Shown: positions 31,729 through 39,399 of the stretch, piece after piece | How positions within the stretch are numbered: the first letter of the stretch is position 1 | Layout: every line of letters starts with the position of its first letter | DNA from: Myxococcales bacterium | GTDB lineage: Bacteria > Myxococcota_A > Polyangia > Nannocystales > Nannocystaceae | Direction: 5' to 3' | Length of the DNA stretch: 41,391 nt | NCBI GenBank assembly: GCA_020633315.1 | Contig: JACKDV010000036.1 | Span: 1 to 41,391 of the forward strand | Made by a program: the position numbers and the translations under genes | Notes under the pieces: model-generated | Seen by the model: the letters and a program-made list of their open reading frames with translations, nothing else | What the model was told of the DNA's origin: nothing | Databases searched by the model: none

Positions 31729-32895
31729 TCAGCCGGGCCCGGGCAGCGAGGGCACCTCGACCCCCCACACGCCGTCCATCGTGCGCGCGAGGGTGGAGCG
31801 GGGTGTGAGGCGGGTCAGCGTGTCGCGCAGCGCCCGGGCCACCGCGTTCTCCCACTGGCCGGCGCGCCCGAAGGTCCACGAGCGCGTCACGAAGCGGCGG
31901 GCTCGGGGCTTGCGGCGGGCCTCGTAGTCGGCCAGCGCCGCGGCCACGCTCGCGTGGGCGGACAGGCAGTGGGCGAGCACCACCGCGTCCTCGATCGCCT
32001 GGCATGCGCCCTGGCCCATGTTCGGCGTCATCGCATGCGCGGCGTCGCCGAGCAGGGCCACCCGGCCCTCGCTCCAGCGCGGCAGCGGCTCGATGTCCAC
32101 GATGTCGTTGCGCAGGATCGCCTCGGCGGGCGTGGCCTCGACGAGCTCGTCCACCGGCGCCGCGAAGTCGGCGAAGCGCTCGCGCAGCTCGGCGTGGGGA
32201 TCGTCGCCGTCGCGCCCGTCGGGCGGCGCGTTCTCGGTGCAGAACCAGTAGGTCTGGTGCGCGTCGACGGGCACGATCCCGAAGCGGCGGCCCCGGCCCC
32301 AGCGCTCGCTCATCACCCCCTCGCCCAGCGGTCGCGCCACGGGGGCCACGCCCCGCCAGCAGGTGTAGCCCGCGTAGCGCAGCGGCACCTCGCCCAGCAG
32401 GCCCGCCCGCACCCGCGAGTGGATCCCGTCGGCTCCGATCAGCGCCTGCCCGCGCAGCTCCGTGCCGTCCTCGAGCCGCACCCGCACGCCCTGATCGTCG
32501 GCCTCCCAGCCCTCCACCTGGCTACTGCAGCGCAGCACGCCGGGGGGCAGCGCCTCGGCCAGCACGCGCGCCAGGGCGCCGCGGTGGATCGCCACCCCGG
32601 TGGTGCCATAGCGATCGCGCACGCCCTCGAGCGGCATCGTGGAGAGCACCGCCCCCGAGGCGGTGGCGATCGTGCCCATGCCCAGCGCCTCGCCGGCCGC
32701 GGCCACCGGCTCGCGCAGGCCGATCGCATCGAGCATGCGCATCGCATTGACCTGCAGGGTCAGCCCCGCGCCCACGGCGCGAACCTCGGGGGCCCGCTCG
32801 AGCAGCCGCACCGCTCGTCCCACGCGGTGCAGCGCCAGCGCGGCCACCAGCCCGCCCGGGCCGGCTCCGGCGATGATCACGGGGTCCTGCGCCAT
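31729..32895 (-). CDS. FAD-dependent monooxygenase, salicylate-hydroxylase-like
   Basis: A 388-residue group A flavin monooxygenase. VIIAGAGPGGLVAALALH binds the FAD ADP part, LIGADGIHSRVR is the DG motif that contacts FAD and NAD(P)H, and LLGDAAHAMTPNMGQGACQA with IEDAVVLA binds the FAD ribityl chain. Such enzymes hydroxylate aromatic rings. The ATG at 32893-32895 has a ribosome binding site (AGGAGGCGAGGAG) right before it. It is divergent from the TetR gene, 60 bases apart, which suggests it is the TetR target. Confidence 0.92.
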   Translation of the reverse strand: MAQDPVIIAGAGPGGLVAALALHRVGRAVRLLERAPEVRAVGAGLTLQVNAMRMLDAIGLREPVAAAGEALGMGTIATASGAVLSTMPLEGVRDRYGTTGVAIHRGALARVLAEALPPGVLRCSSQVEGWEADDQGVRVRLEDGTELRGQALIGADGIHSRVRAGLLGEVPLRYAGYTCWRGVAPVARPLGEGVMSERWGRGRRFGIVPVDAHQTYWFCTENAPPDGRDGDDPHAELRERFADFAAPVDELVEATPAEAILRNDIVDIEPLPRWSEGRVALLGDAAHAMTPNMGQGACQAIEDAVVLAHCLSAHASVAAALADYEARRKPRARRFVTRSWTFGRAGQWENAVARALRDTLTRLTPRSTLARTMDGVWGVEVPSLPGPG

Positions 32896-32955
32896 CTCCT
32901 CGCCTCCTGCACCCCAGCCTAGTCCCCACCCCGGGCCCGCGGTACTCGTATTGCG
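32896..32955. promoter_or_regulatory. Divergent control region of monooxygenase and TetR gene
   Basis: 60 bases hold the starts of both genes. The TAC-TC-GTA core at about 32943-32950 is a minor inverted repeat close to the TetR start and could be part of an operator. Support is positional. Confidence 0.3.
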
Positions 32956-33582
32956 GTGGCGCCCCGGGCTCGCAACCAACCCCGCAAGACGCCCACGCAG
33001 CGGCGCTCTCGGGAGACGGTGCGGGCCCTGGTGGAGGCCGCGGCTCGCATCGTGGCCAGCGAGGGGGTGGACGCGCTCAACACCAACCGCGTGGCCGAGG
33101 TGGCCGGGGTGGGGATCGGCTCGCTCTACCAGTACTTCCCCTCCAAGGAGGCCCTGCTCGGCGCGGTGATCGAGGCGCGGCTGGAGGAGGACCGGGCGCT
33201 GTTCGGCGCGCGGCTGGGCGATCCCAGCCACTCGGTGCGGGCGCGGGTGCTGGGCATGGTCGACCTGGTGTGCGACCGCCAGCGCGAGGGGGCGGCGGTG
33301 ATGCCCGCCCTGCTCGCGGTGATGGGCCCGGTGGAGCGCGACGAGCATGCCCGGCGGGTGATGGACGAGCTCACCGAGGGGATGAAGCGGCTGCTGCTGA
33401 GCGAGCCGCAGTGCCTGCGGCCCGACCTGCGCGAGCCCGAGGCGCTCGAGGTGGCGCTGTTCGTGGTGGGCCGCGGGCTGCGGTGGGCGGTCAACGAGGC
33501 GGTGGTGCACCGACCCGCGCTGCTGAGCGACCCTCGCTTTCGCGACGAGCTGCGCCGGATGGTGGCGGGGCTGCTGAGCTGA
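32956..33582 (+). CDS. TetR-family transcriptional regulator
   Basis: A 208-residue repressor. The N-terminal helix-turn-helix spans about 25-70: ALVEAAARIVASEGVDALNT, then NRVAEVAGVGIGSLYQYFPS and KEALL, the standard TetR signature ending in YQYFPSKEAL. The C-terminal part is helical and would bind a small ligand. GTG 32956 is the start. It probably controls the divergent FAD monooxygenase. The low-GC segment begins directly after its stop codon; the gene itself has normal host composition and an intact end. Confidence 0.92.
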   Translation: MAPRARNQPRKTPTQRRSRETVRALVEAAARIVASEGVDALNTNRVAEVAGVGIGSLYQYFPSKEALLGAVIEARLEEDRALFGARLGDPSHSVRARVLGMVDLVCDRQREGAAVMPALLAVMGPVERDEHARRVMDELTEGMKRLLLSEPQCLRPDLREPEALEVALFVVGRGLRWAVNEAVVHRPALLSDPRFRDELRRMVAGLLS

Positions 33583-33691
33583 TGGGCTTTCCAGATCGTC
33601 CCGGTCGATTCCGAGTCCAAGTGCTGTTAGGACTACTTGACCGCAGGTCGCGATTTCTGAGATCCTACAACCAAGACAAAGGCTATCAGTC

Positions 33692-35602
33692 ATGACCAGC
33701 GAAACTGAACGGTTTACGCCAGAGTTCGATTATTCGCACATTTTACATGAGCTATCCGTTAATCGGAAGGATCCATGTGAGGTGATTCGGGAGCTTATCT
33801 CAAATTCATATGATGCTGGCGCTTCGGCAATCTGGATCATTCCACTGCATCAATATGGCGGGTTTCTGTTTGTTGATAATGGTTCCGGGATCTCATACCG
33901 GGATAAGATAAATGGGATTACGCCATGGCAAGCGTTCTTTTCCATCGGGAAATCAACGAAGCAGATGGGGATGTCGATTGGGTACAAATGTCAAGGGTCG
34001 AAGCTCTGTTTTGCATCGACGGAGTTCTCCTTGATGAGTCGTTGTGAAGGAGATTCATTGTGGTCTTCTATTCATCTTGACAATCCAAAGCGGAGACTGA
34101 CGGGAGATAGCAATATCTATCCTCGGTTTGTTGAGGATCCTCTTGTCGAACTCTCTGAGCATATTGATCGTCCAGATGAAAGATCTCAGTCAGTTTTGGG
34201 TGAATTGCGAGGTGTATTGTCGGAGCTGAAGACGGGGACAATAATTATGGTGAAGAGGTTTGAGACCTCTAGTTACGAGCAGTATTTTGTCCCAGGGGAA
34301 CGCTACTATTATCTTCGGGAGTATGTGAGGTTTTCGACACGCCATGGCGATATTAGAATCCTGAACCCTGCTCAGACCGGGTTTCCTCAGTCGGCCGCAT
34401 CTTCATTTCGGGCTATGCCAGGTTATAACGATGCCGTGAGTCTCCGACTTTGGAGGGGTGAGAGTTGGGAAGATGTGTTGCCAGGATACCCATATCTTCA
34501 CAAGACTGATGAGCAAGCGAAAGACCCTTCTGAGCTGGCTCGTCTTCGAGATGGTAGATTTACCGCTAGACATGCGAAGGCGATAAAACACAGCGGGCGA
34601 ACGTATGCTCTAGTGCTCGCAGTTGACGGAAATCGTAGAGCCTTGGAAGGGCATCAAGAACTCGACCGGCAAGGTCGGGCCGGCGGTCGCTCTGGATTGC
34701 GGATCGTGGACCAGCGCGGCACTTTTGTTTGTTCTCAAGGGATTAAGGTTGCGCCATATAATCAGATTTTCGATCATCCCGCGTTAAGTGAGTATGATGT
34801 CCTGTCCACTGGTGATGCCCAGGCTCACTATGTGTTTATGATTGATGGGAGTTTTGAGCTTGTGACGAACAGGAATGCGATTACAGAGCAAGCTCTTCAG
34901 GTGCTCCGCGATCCAGACTTTTGCGACAAGATCGCCCTGTTTCTTCAGGAGGCTGAGAGGAAGAGCGATGTCTTTCGGCAGTTGATTCAGAGGATGAAAA
35001 GGTCGACAGAGGTACACCGGTTGCAAAAGTACCTTGGCATATGGTCAGAGGCTAAGACATCTCTTACGACTAGGGAGCGGTTTTCGGTCCCCTATTTCGG
35101 TGAGAGGGGGCGTAGCTTCTTATCTCCTCGGGCGGGCGAAGAGCACTGGGTTGCTGCATTGTATACTCTCTTCTCTCACTCTCTTCAGGACGACATGCCT
35201 TATAGAGATCTTTGGCTGGTTCCTAAGAATTACTCGGCGGTTGGCATTGACTGTATCGCGACTACATCTGCGTCTCAGGGGTTGAAGGGTAAGCTGCTTG
35301 GCTTGGAGTTTAAGTTCAGCTTTTCACCGAAGGACGGGTTTAATCACCCGCTTATCGAGACGTGCCATATCGTAGCATGGGAGTTGTCTGATATTGAAGA
35401 GGGGGATACGATACGGGATGACTTCGACTACTTTGGCGAAATCGAAAGAGTGGATGAGCTTGATGGCGTAGGATATAGAGTGGTTGGCCTTGAGAGCGAC
35501 TCTGGCGAAGTGTCCGACAATGTTGTTACAGTGCTCTCTCTTCGAGAGTTGTTGAAGCGCACCTTCGGGGCAAAATTTCGGACTCCTCCGCCGCGGAAGT
35601 GA
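33692..35602 (+). CDS. GHKL (MORC/Hsp90-like) ATPase fused to a PD-(D/E)XK-type nuclease domain
   Basis: A 636-residue protein. The N-terminal ATPase has the N-box RELISNSYDAGA (E34, N38, D41), the G1 box VDNGSGIS (D62, G64, G66) and a lid motif IGYKCQGSKLCFAS (96-109) like the IGxKGxGxK of MORC-type enzymes. Residues 170-450 form a transducer-like middle region. The C-terminal part has an entry helix (PRAGEEHWVAALYTLFSHSL, E484), then AVGID (D520) and LLGLEFKFSF (E539, K541), the D...ExK core of restriction-type nucleases, and FNHPLIETCHIVAWEL. GHKL-nuclease fusions are known in bacterial restriction-like conflict systems. No methylase or second gene is adjacent. AAAGG precedes the ATG by about 10 bases. 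No good promoter was found; TTGACC at 33637-33642 is one candidate -35. Confidence 0.85.
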   Translation: MTSETERFTPEFDYSHILHELSVNRKDPCEVIRELISNSYDAGASAIWIIPLHQYGGFLFVDNGSGISYRDKINGITPWQAFFSIGKSTKQMGMSIGYKCQGSKLCFASTEFSLMSRCEGDSLWSSIHLDNPKRRLTGDSNIYPRFVEDPLVELSEHIDRPDERSQSVLGELRGVLSELKTGTIIMVKRFETSSYEQYFVPGERYYYLREYVRFSTRHGDIRILNPAQTGFPQSAASSFRAMPGYNDAVSLRLWRGESWEDVLPGYPYLHKTDEQAKDPSELARLRDGRFTARHAKAIKHSGRTYALVLAVDGNRRALEGHQELDRQGRAGGRSGLRIVDQRGTFVCSQGIKVAPYNQIFDHPALSEYDVLSTGDAQAHYVFMIDGSFELVTNRNAITEQALQVLRDPDFCDKIALFLQEAERKSDVFRQLIQRMKRSTEVHRLQKYLGIWSEAKTSLTTRERFSVPYFGERGRSFLSPRAGEEHWVAALYTLFSHSLQDDMPYRDLWLVPKNYSAVGIDCIATTSASQGLKGKLLGLEFKFSFSPKDGFNHPLIETCHIVAWELSDIEEGDTIRDDFDYFGEIERVDELDGVGYRVVGLESDSGEVSDNVVTVLSLRELLKRTFGAKFRTPPPRK

Positions 35603-35605
35603 TGT

Positions 35606-35632
35606 CCTTGCCCGATTCGATATGGGTCAAGG
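35606..35632 (+). terminator. Hairpin after the ATPase-nuclease gene
   Basis: CCTTG-CCC (35606-35613) pairs with GGG-T-CAAGG (35624-35632) with one bulged T and a 10-base loop, starting three bases after the stop codon. There is no U-tract. It may end the acquired transcription unit. Confidence 0.35.
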
Positions 35633-35645
35633 CGAGGCCGGAGGG

Positions 35646-36155
35646 CTAGTCTTCGCTCGGCACGTCCAGCCCCGGCGTGAGCACGGGCGCGGCGTCGAGC
35701 GAGCCCGCCTCCATCATCGCGCCCACCTCCTCCAGCGCCTGCAGGATCGCCTGCTGCCGCTGCACGCTCAGCGCTCCGAAGCGCGCCACGAAGGTCTCCT
35801 GCAGCGGACGCGGCAGCGTGCCGTAGCGCTCCACCCCCGCGGCCGTCAGCGACAGGCACACCTTGCGGCGGTCTCGGGCCCGTCGCTCTCGCGTGACCAG
35901 GCCCGCTCGCACCAGGCGATCGACGATGCGCGAGACCGTGGGCGGCGACAGCTGCACCCGCTCACCCACCAGCAGCACGGTGATCTCCGGCTGCCCTTCC
36001 GACTCCTCGAGCTGTCCGATCGCCTTGAGGCACAACAGCTGCGGGACGGTGAGGCCCACCTGTCGCGAGAGGTTGCGCGAGTGCTCGGAGATCCGTCGCA
36101 CGATCCGTCGGATCGCCCGCAGCACCGCCTCCGAGTCGTCCCCGCGCCGCTTCAC
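35646..36155 (-). CDS. MarR-family transcriptional regulator
   Basis: A 169-residue winged-helix protein. LTVPQLLCLKAIGQLEE opens the DNA-binding part, LSPPTVSRIVDRLVRAGLVT is the recognition helix, and RERRARDRRKVCLSLTAAG is the wing with the typical DRR motif. The start is uncertain: GTG 36155 is taken, TTG 36182 is in frame upstream, and the ATG at 36186 is in the wrong frame. It is divergent from the transporter gene group, with a palindrome between them, so it probably represses that group and itself. The ligand could be the transporter's substrate. Confidence 0.9.
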   Translation of the reverse strand: MKRRGDDSEAVLRAIRRIVRRISEHSRNLSRQVGLTVPQLLCLKAIGQLEESEGQPEITVLLVGERVQLSPPTVSRIVDRLVRAGLVTRERRARDRRKVCLSLTAAGVERYGTLPRPLQETFVARFGALSVQRQQAILQALEEVGAMMEAGSLDAAPVLTPGLDVPSED

Positions 36156-36188
36156 CCCGGCAGGATAGCCAGCTCCGGGCAACCATGG

Positions 36189-36223
36189 TCAAAGCAATGA
36201 TTGCCGCAGCAATCATTTTTTGA
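36189..36223. promoter_or_regulatory. Palindromic operator between marR gene and transporter genes
   Basis: Perfect 9-bp arms AATGATTGC (36196-36204) and GCAATCATT (36209-36217) surround CGCA; outer TCAAA (36189-36193) and TTTGA (36219-36223) extend the symmetry. TTGC-N4-GCAA cores are typical MarR-family sites. It lies upstream of both divergent genes, 17 bases before the ATG at 36240. Confidence 0.65.
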
Positions 36224-36239
36224 GAAACATTTCCAACAC

Positions 36240-36746
36240 ATGGCTCCGGCCCCAGACGCAGGCCGACTGGGCGCGCCACACGATGGACCCGATCGATCGC
36301 CGCGCTTCCGGCGCGGCCAACGGCGATGCCCGCTCGCGCTGGCGGGCCTGCTGGTGACCTTCGGCACCCCGGCCGTGGTCGCCCCGCTCGCCTTCGACGA
36401 GCCCGAGCCGACCCGCTCGGCCGACGGCACGCTGCAGCTCTCGTGGGCCGAGGCGCTCGGCGACGAGCTCCACGACTACGAGCTGCAGCTTCGCCACGAG
36501 GGCGAGTCTCGTCGCGTCTACACCGGTCGCCGACCCGAGGCCCACGTCTCCGGCCTGCCCGACGGTCGCTACGAGCTGCGCGTGCGCATGCGCGAGGGCG
36601 ACGGGTGGTCGCCGTGGTCCGAGCCCAAGGTGCTCGTGGTCCAGCACCACCCCATGTCGCTGGTGTGGACGCTGCTGGCCCTGGGCGCGCTGGTGCTCAC
36701 GGGCACGGCGGTGATCGTGCTGCGCTCCGATCGGGGGTCCCGGTGA
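36240..36746 (+). CDS. Single-pass membrane protein with fibronectin-III-like domain
   Basis: A 168-residue protein. After a hydrophobic segment (CPLALAGLLVTFGTPAVVAP), it has a beta-sandwich module with LSWAEALGDELHDYELQLRH, GLPDGRYELRVRMREGDGW and SPWSEPKVLVV, which is the FnIII pattern. A C-terminal helix (SLVWTLLALGALVLTGTAVI) anchors it, with a short basic tail inside. The stop overlaps the GTG start of the symporter (GTGA), so the two are coupled. It may be an accessory or substrate-capture subunit of the transporter. Confidence 0.75.
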   Translation: MAPAPDAGRLGAPHDGPDRSPRFRRGQRRCPLALAGLLVTFGTPAVVAPLAFDEPEPTRSADGTLQLSWAEALGDELHDYELQLRHEGESRRVYTGRRPEAHVSGLPDGRYELRVRMREGDGWSPWSEPKVLVVQHHPMSLVWTLLALGALVLTGTAVIVLRSDRGSR

Positions 36747-38209
36747 TCCCCTCGATCATCGCGCGCCCGCCCGGCCTGCTCGCCTCCGCGGCCGACGGCC
36801 TGCTGCTGTCGCCCACCACCGGCGCCTGGCTGCTGGGCCTCTTCTCGCTGCTGTGGATCGCCCTGGGCCTGCACTGGGGCCGCCGCGCCCGCTCGCTCGA
36901 CGGCTTCATGGTCGCCGGGCGCAACGTGGGCCTGGCCCTGGGCACCGCCACCGCCATGGCCACCTGGGTCACCTCCAACACCACCATGCTCGCGCCCCAG
37001 CTCGCGCTCGAGCTGGGGGTGTGGGGCATGCTGGCCTACTCCACCGCCTCGCTGGGCCTGCTGCTGTTCGCCCCCCTGGCCCGCCGGATCCGCGCCGTGA
37101 TGCCGCACGGCTACACCAGCGCCGAGTTCATCGAGCTGCGCTACGGCCGGGCCGCCTGGGCGATCTTCCTGGTGCTCTCGCTGTTCTACGCGCTCACCTG
37201 GCTCATCAGCATGGGCATGGCGGGCGGCCTGCTCATCGAGGCGCTCACCGGCATCGAGTACCGCTGGGGCATGACCGTGGTGCTCGGCGTGTGCGTGGCC
37301 TACACGGTGAGCGGGGGTCTGTACGCGGTGATCGGCACCGACTTCCTCCAGAGCCTGATCGTGCTGGTGGGCCTGGTGGTGGTGGGCGGCCTGGTGCTCT
37401 GGGAGGTCTCGGTGGCCGAGGTCCACGCCTCGCTGGTCGAGCGCCGCCCCATGCTGCTCGACCTGCTCTACCCCGCGGCCCTGATGGCGCTGTTCAACAA
37501 CCTGCTGTTCGGCCTGGGCGAGGTGTTCCACAGCAACGTGTGGTGGAGCCGGGCCTTTGCCATGCGCCCGGGCGTGGGCGCCAAGGCCTACACCCTGGCG
37601 GGGCTCTTGTGGTGGCCGGTGCCCGTGGTCGCCGGCTTCCTCGGCCTGGCCGCGCCCGCGCTCGACATCGGGATCTCGCGTCCCGACATGGTGGCGCCGG
37701 TGCTCGCGGGCACCCTGCTGGGCGAGCTGGGCGCGGTGCTGGTGTTCGTGGTGGTGTTCGCCTCGATCGCCTCCAGCATCGACTCGCTGCTGGCCGCCAC
37801 CAGCGACCTGCTCACCAAGGAGCTCGTGGCCCGCCGCATGCCCGGGGCCAGCGAGGCCCGGCTGCGCGCGGTGGCGGCGTGGACCGTGCTCGGCACCGGC
37901 GTGCTCGCCTGGGTCGCGTGCCTGCCCAAGGTGGGCACCCTGGCCACCGTGCTGTTCTTCGCGGGGCCGATGGTCGCCTCGATGATCTGGCCGGTCGTGG
38001 CCGGCCTGTACTGGCGGCGCGCCACCGCGGCCGGGGCGGTGGGCGGCATGGTGGCCGGCACCGCGGTGGGGCTGTGGGTCTACGTGGCCATCGGCTGGTA
38101 TGCCGCCTCGCTGGCCGGCGCGCTGGTCTCGGCCGTGGTGGTGATCGCCACCACCCTGCGCTCCCGCGAGCGCTTCGACTTCGCGCGCCTCGCCGAGGGC
38201 AGGAGCTGA
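36743..38209 (+). CDS. Sodium:solute symporter (SSS family)
   Basis: A 488-residue transporter with about 13 hydrophobic segments. DGFMVAGRNVGLALGTATAM is the N-terminal family region, VSGGLYAVIGTDFLQSLIVL lies mid-protein and FASIASSIDSLLAATSDLLT carries the Ser/Ser/Asp/Ser cluster of the sodium site. Overall it is closest in feel to the urea/DUR3 and pantothenate branches, but the substrate cannot be set from sequence alone. The GTG start at 36743 overlaps the upstream stop, and its own stop overlaps the next ATG (TGATG). It probably imports the substrate handled by the downstream enzymes. Confidence 0.92.
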   Translation: MIPSIIARPPGLLASAADGLLLSPTTGAWLLGLFSLLWIALGLHWGRRARSLDGFMVAGRNVGLALGTATAMATWVTSNTTMLAPQLALELGVWGMLAYSTASLGLLLFAPLARRIRAVMPHGYTSAEFIELRYGRAAWAIFLVLSLFYALTWLISMGMAGGLLIEALTGIEYRWGMTVVLGVCVAYTVSGGLYAVIGTDFLQSLIVLVGLVVVGGLVLWEVSVAEVHASLVERRPMLLDLLYPAALMALFNNLLFGLGEVFHSNVWWSRAFAMRPGVGAKAYTLAGLLWWPVPVVAGFLGLAAPALDIGISRPDMVAPVLAGTLLGELGAVLVFVVVFASIASSIDSLLAATSDLLTKELVARRMPGASEARLRAVAAWTVLGTGVLAWVACLPKVGTLATVLFFAGPMVASMIWPVVAGLYWRRATAAGAVGGMVAGTAVGLWVYVAIGWYAASLAGALVSAVVVIATTLRSRERFDFARLAEGRS

Positions 38210-38328
38210 TGTTCGCTCCGTGGTTCCTGGCGGCGATCGTCTACGGCGGGCTGGTGCTCGTGGGGGCGGGCGCGCTCACGCTCGCGGGCCTGTGGCTCGT
38301 AGACCTGTGGAGGAAGACCCTGTGGTGA
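38209..38328 (+). CDS. 39-residue membrane peptide
   Basis: A very small gene starting on the symporter stop codon and overlapping the next gene. The peptide has one long hydrophobic stretch (FLAAIVYGGLVLVGAGALTL, continuing AGLWLV) and a basic end (DLWRKTLW). It could be a small subunit that stabilises the symporter, as small membrane peptides do for several transporters. Its tight overlap on both sides and GC-rich third positions support it being real. No family is recognised. Confidence 0.7.
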   Translation: MFAPWFLAAIVYGGLVLVGAGALTLAGLWLVDLWRKTLW

Positions 38329-39392
38329 GCTCCATGCCCCTGCCGCCCGCGCGACGCATCAACTCGCGGGGCCGTCGCCTCGATCCCCTGGCCCTGCTCG
38401 AGCACCAGGGCCGCGACCTCGACCTCGAGCTGCTCCGGGCCCAGCGCGATCGCTCGGTGATCGCCCACCCCGACCTGCCGCGCGACGTGGTGGTGGAGCT
38501 GTGTCACCTGGGCGCGCACATGGAGGCCAGCGACGTGGCCTCGTGCCACCCGCTCGACGGCAAGCTGGTGATCACCGCGTTCTTCGAGCCGAGCACCCGC
38601 ACCCGCCTCTCGTTCGAGAGCGCGGTGGCCCGCCTCGACGGCAAGCTGCTCAGCGTGCCCGATGCCAAGGTCACCGGCGTGGCCAAGGGCGAGTCGCTGC
38701 AGGACATCGGCGAGATGTTCAACAGCTACGGCGACCTGGTGGTGATGCGCCACACCCGGACCGAGGCGCTCGAGGAGATCGGCACCGGCCTCGAGCTGCC
38801 GCTGGTCAACGCAGGCAACGGCTCGGGCGAGCACCCCACCCAGGCCCTGGTGGACTGGTACGCGCTGCTCAAGTGGCGCCCCTGCCTCGCCGACCCCGAG
38901 CCCGCCGAGGACCAGCGGATCCACCTGGGGGTGGTGGGCACCCCCGGCAGCATGCGGGCGGTCAAGAGCTTCGTGTTCATGGCCCTGGCCTTCGCCCCCG
39001 CGATCCGCCGGCTCACCGTGGTCTCCGAGATGGCCGACCCCTTCGGCGCCGACCTGCACGGGGCCATCGAGCGCACCGCGATCCCGGTGGAGGTGACCAA
39101 CGACATCAGCGAGGTGCTGCCCGAGCTCGACGTGGTCTACATGAACTCCATCGCGCTGCTCGGTGACAGCTACAAGCAGCTCGACTCCCGCTATCGCATC
39201 ACCACCGACTCGCCCCTGCGGCCCGACGCGGTGATCATGCACCCGCTGGCCCGACGCGACGAGCTCGACGTGAGCCTGGACGACTCGCGCCACAACCTGT
39301 ACTTCGCCCAGGCGGCGGGGGCGGTCTACCTGCGGCAGGCGCTGCTGGTCTCGCTGCTCGGCCGCGTCCACCGGCTCCCCTTCTTCGACTGA
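38325..39392 (+). CDS. Aspartate carbamoyltransferase-like protein, divergent
   Basis: A 355-residue carbamoyltransferase. The carbamoyl phosphate site is intact: FFEPSTRTRLSFESA (S90-T91-R92-T93), K121 in AKGES, R142-H143, HPTQ (170-173) and R211 in GSMRAVKS. In E. coli PyrB the aspartate loop reads TRVQ with R229 and Q231; here the equivalent stretch YMNSIALLG has Ser and Ala, so the second substrate may not be aspartate. The end is normal (MHPLARRDEL, LYFAQAAGAVYLRQALL). A ribosome binding site GGAGGA is at 38309-38314; GTG 38322, GTG 38325 and ATG 38334 are all possible starts. It lies next to asnB, away from any pyrimidine gene. Confidence 0.85.
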   Translation: MSSMPLPPARRINSRGRRLDPLALLEHQGRDLDLELLRAQRDRSVIAHPDLPRDVVVELCHLGAHMEASDVASCHPLDGKLVITAFFEPSTRTRLSFESAVARLDGKLLSVPDAKVTGVAKGESLQDIGEMFNSYGDLVVMRHTRTEALEEIGTGLELPLVNAGNGSGEHPTQALVDWYALLKWRPCLADPEPAEDQRIHLGVVGTPGSMRAVKSFVFMALAFAPAIRRLTVVSEMADPFGADLHGAIERTAIPVEVTNDISEVLPELDVVYMNSIALLGDSYKQLDSRYRITTDSPLRPDAVIMHPLARRDELDVSLDDSRHNLYFAQAAGAVYLRQALLVSLLGRVHRLPFFD

Positions 39393-39399
39393 GCGACCC

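Larger units (their letters stand above)
33583..35645. other. Low-GC acquired segment carrying one gene
   Basis: GC content drops at once after the TetR stop and recovers just before the MarR gene. Two 60-base lines counted by hand gave 40% (33721-33780) and 45% (34201-34260), against 77% for 33301-33360. Third positions are mixed instead of nearly all G/C. No integrase, IS, tRNA or clear target-site duplication is visible at the edges; only short CGATTC motifs occur on both sides (33605-33610, 35613-35618). It is therefore a cargo-only insertion of unknown mechanism. Confidence 0.85.

Noticed and set aside
33637..33666. Sigma-70-like promoter for the ATPase-nuclease gene (TTGACC with GATCCT)
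   Set aside because: The -10 matches only three of six positions with an 18-base spacer, so it was mentioned but not listed as a feature.
36196..36221. The MarR palindrome plus T-run as an intrinsic terminator
   Set aside because: No plus-strand gene ends before it; it sits between two divergent start codons, so an operator is the better reading.
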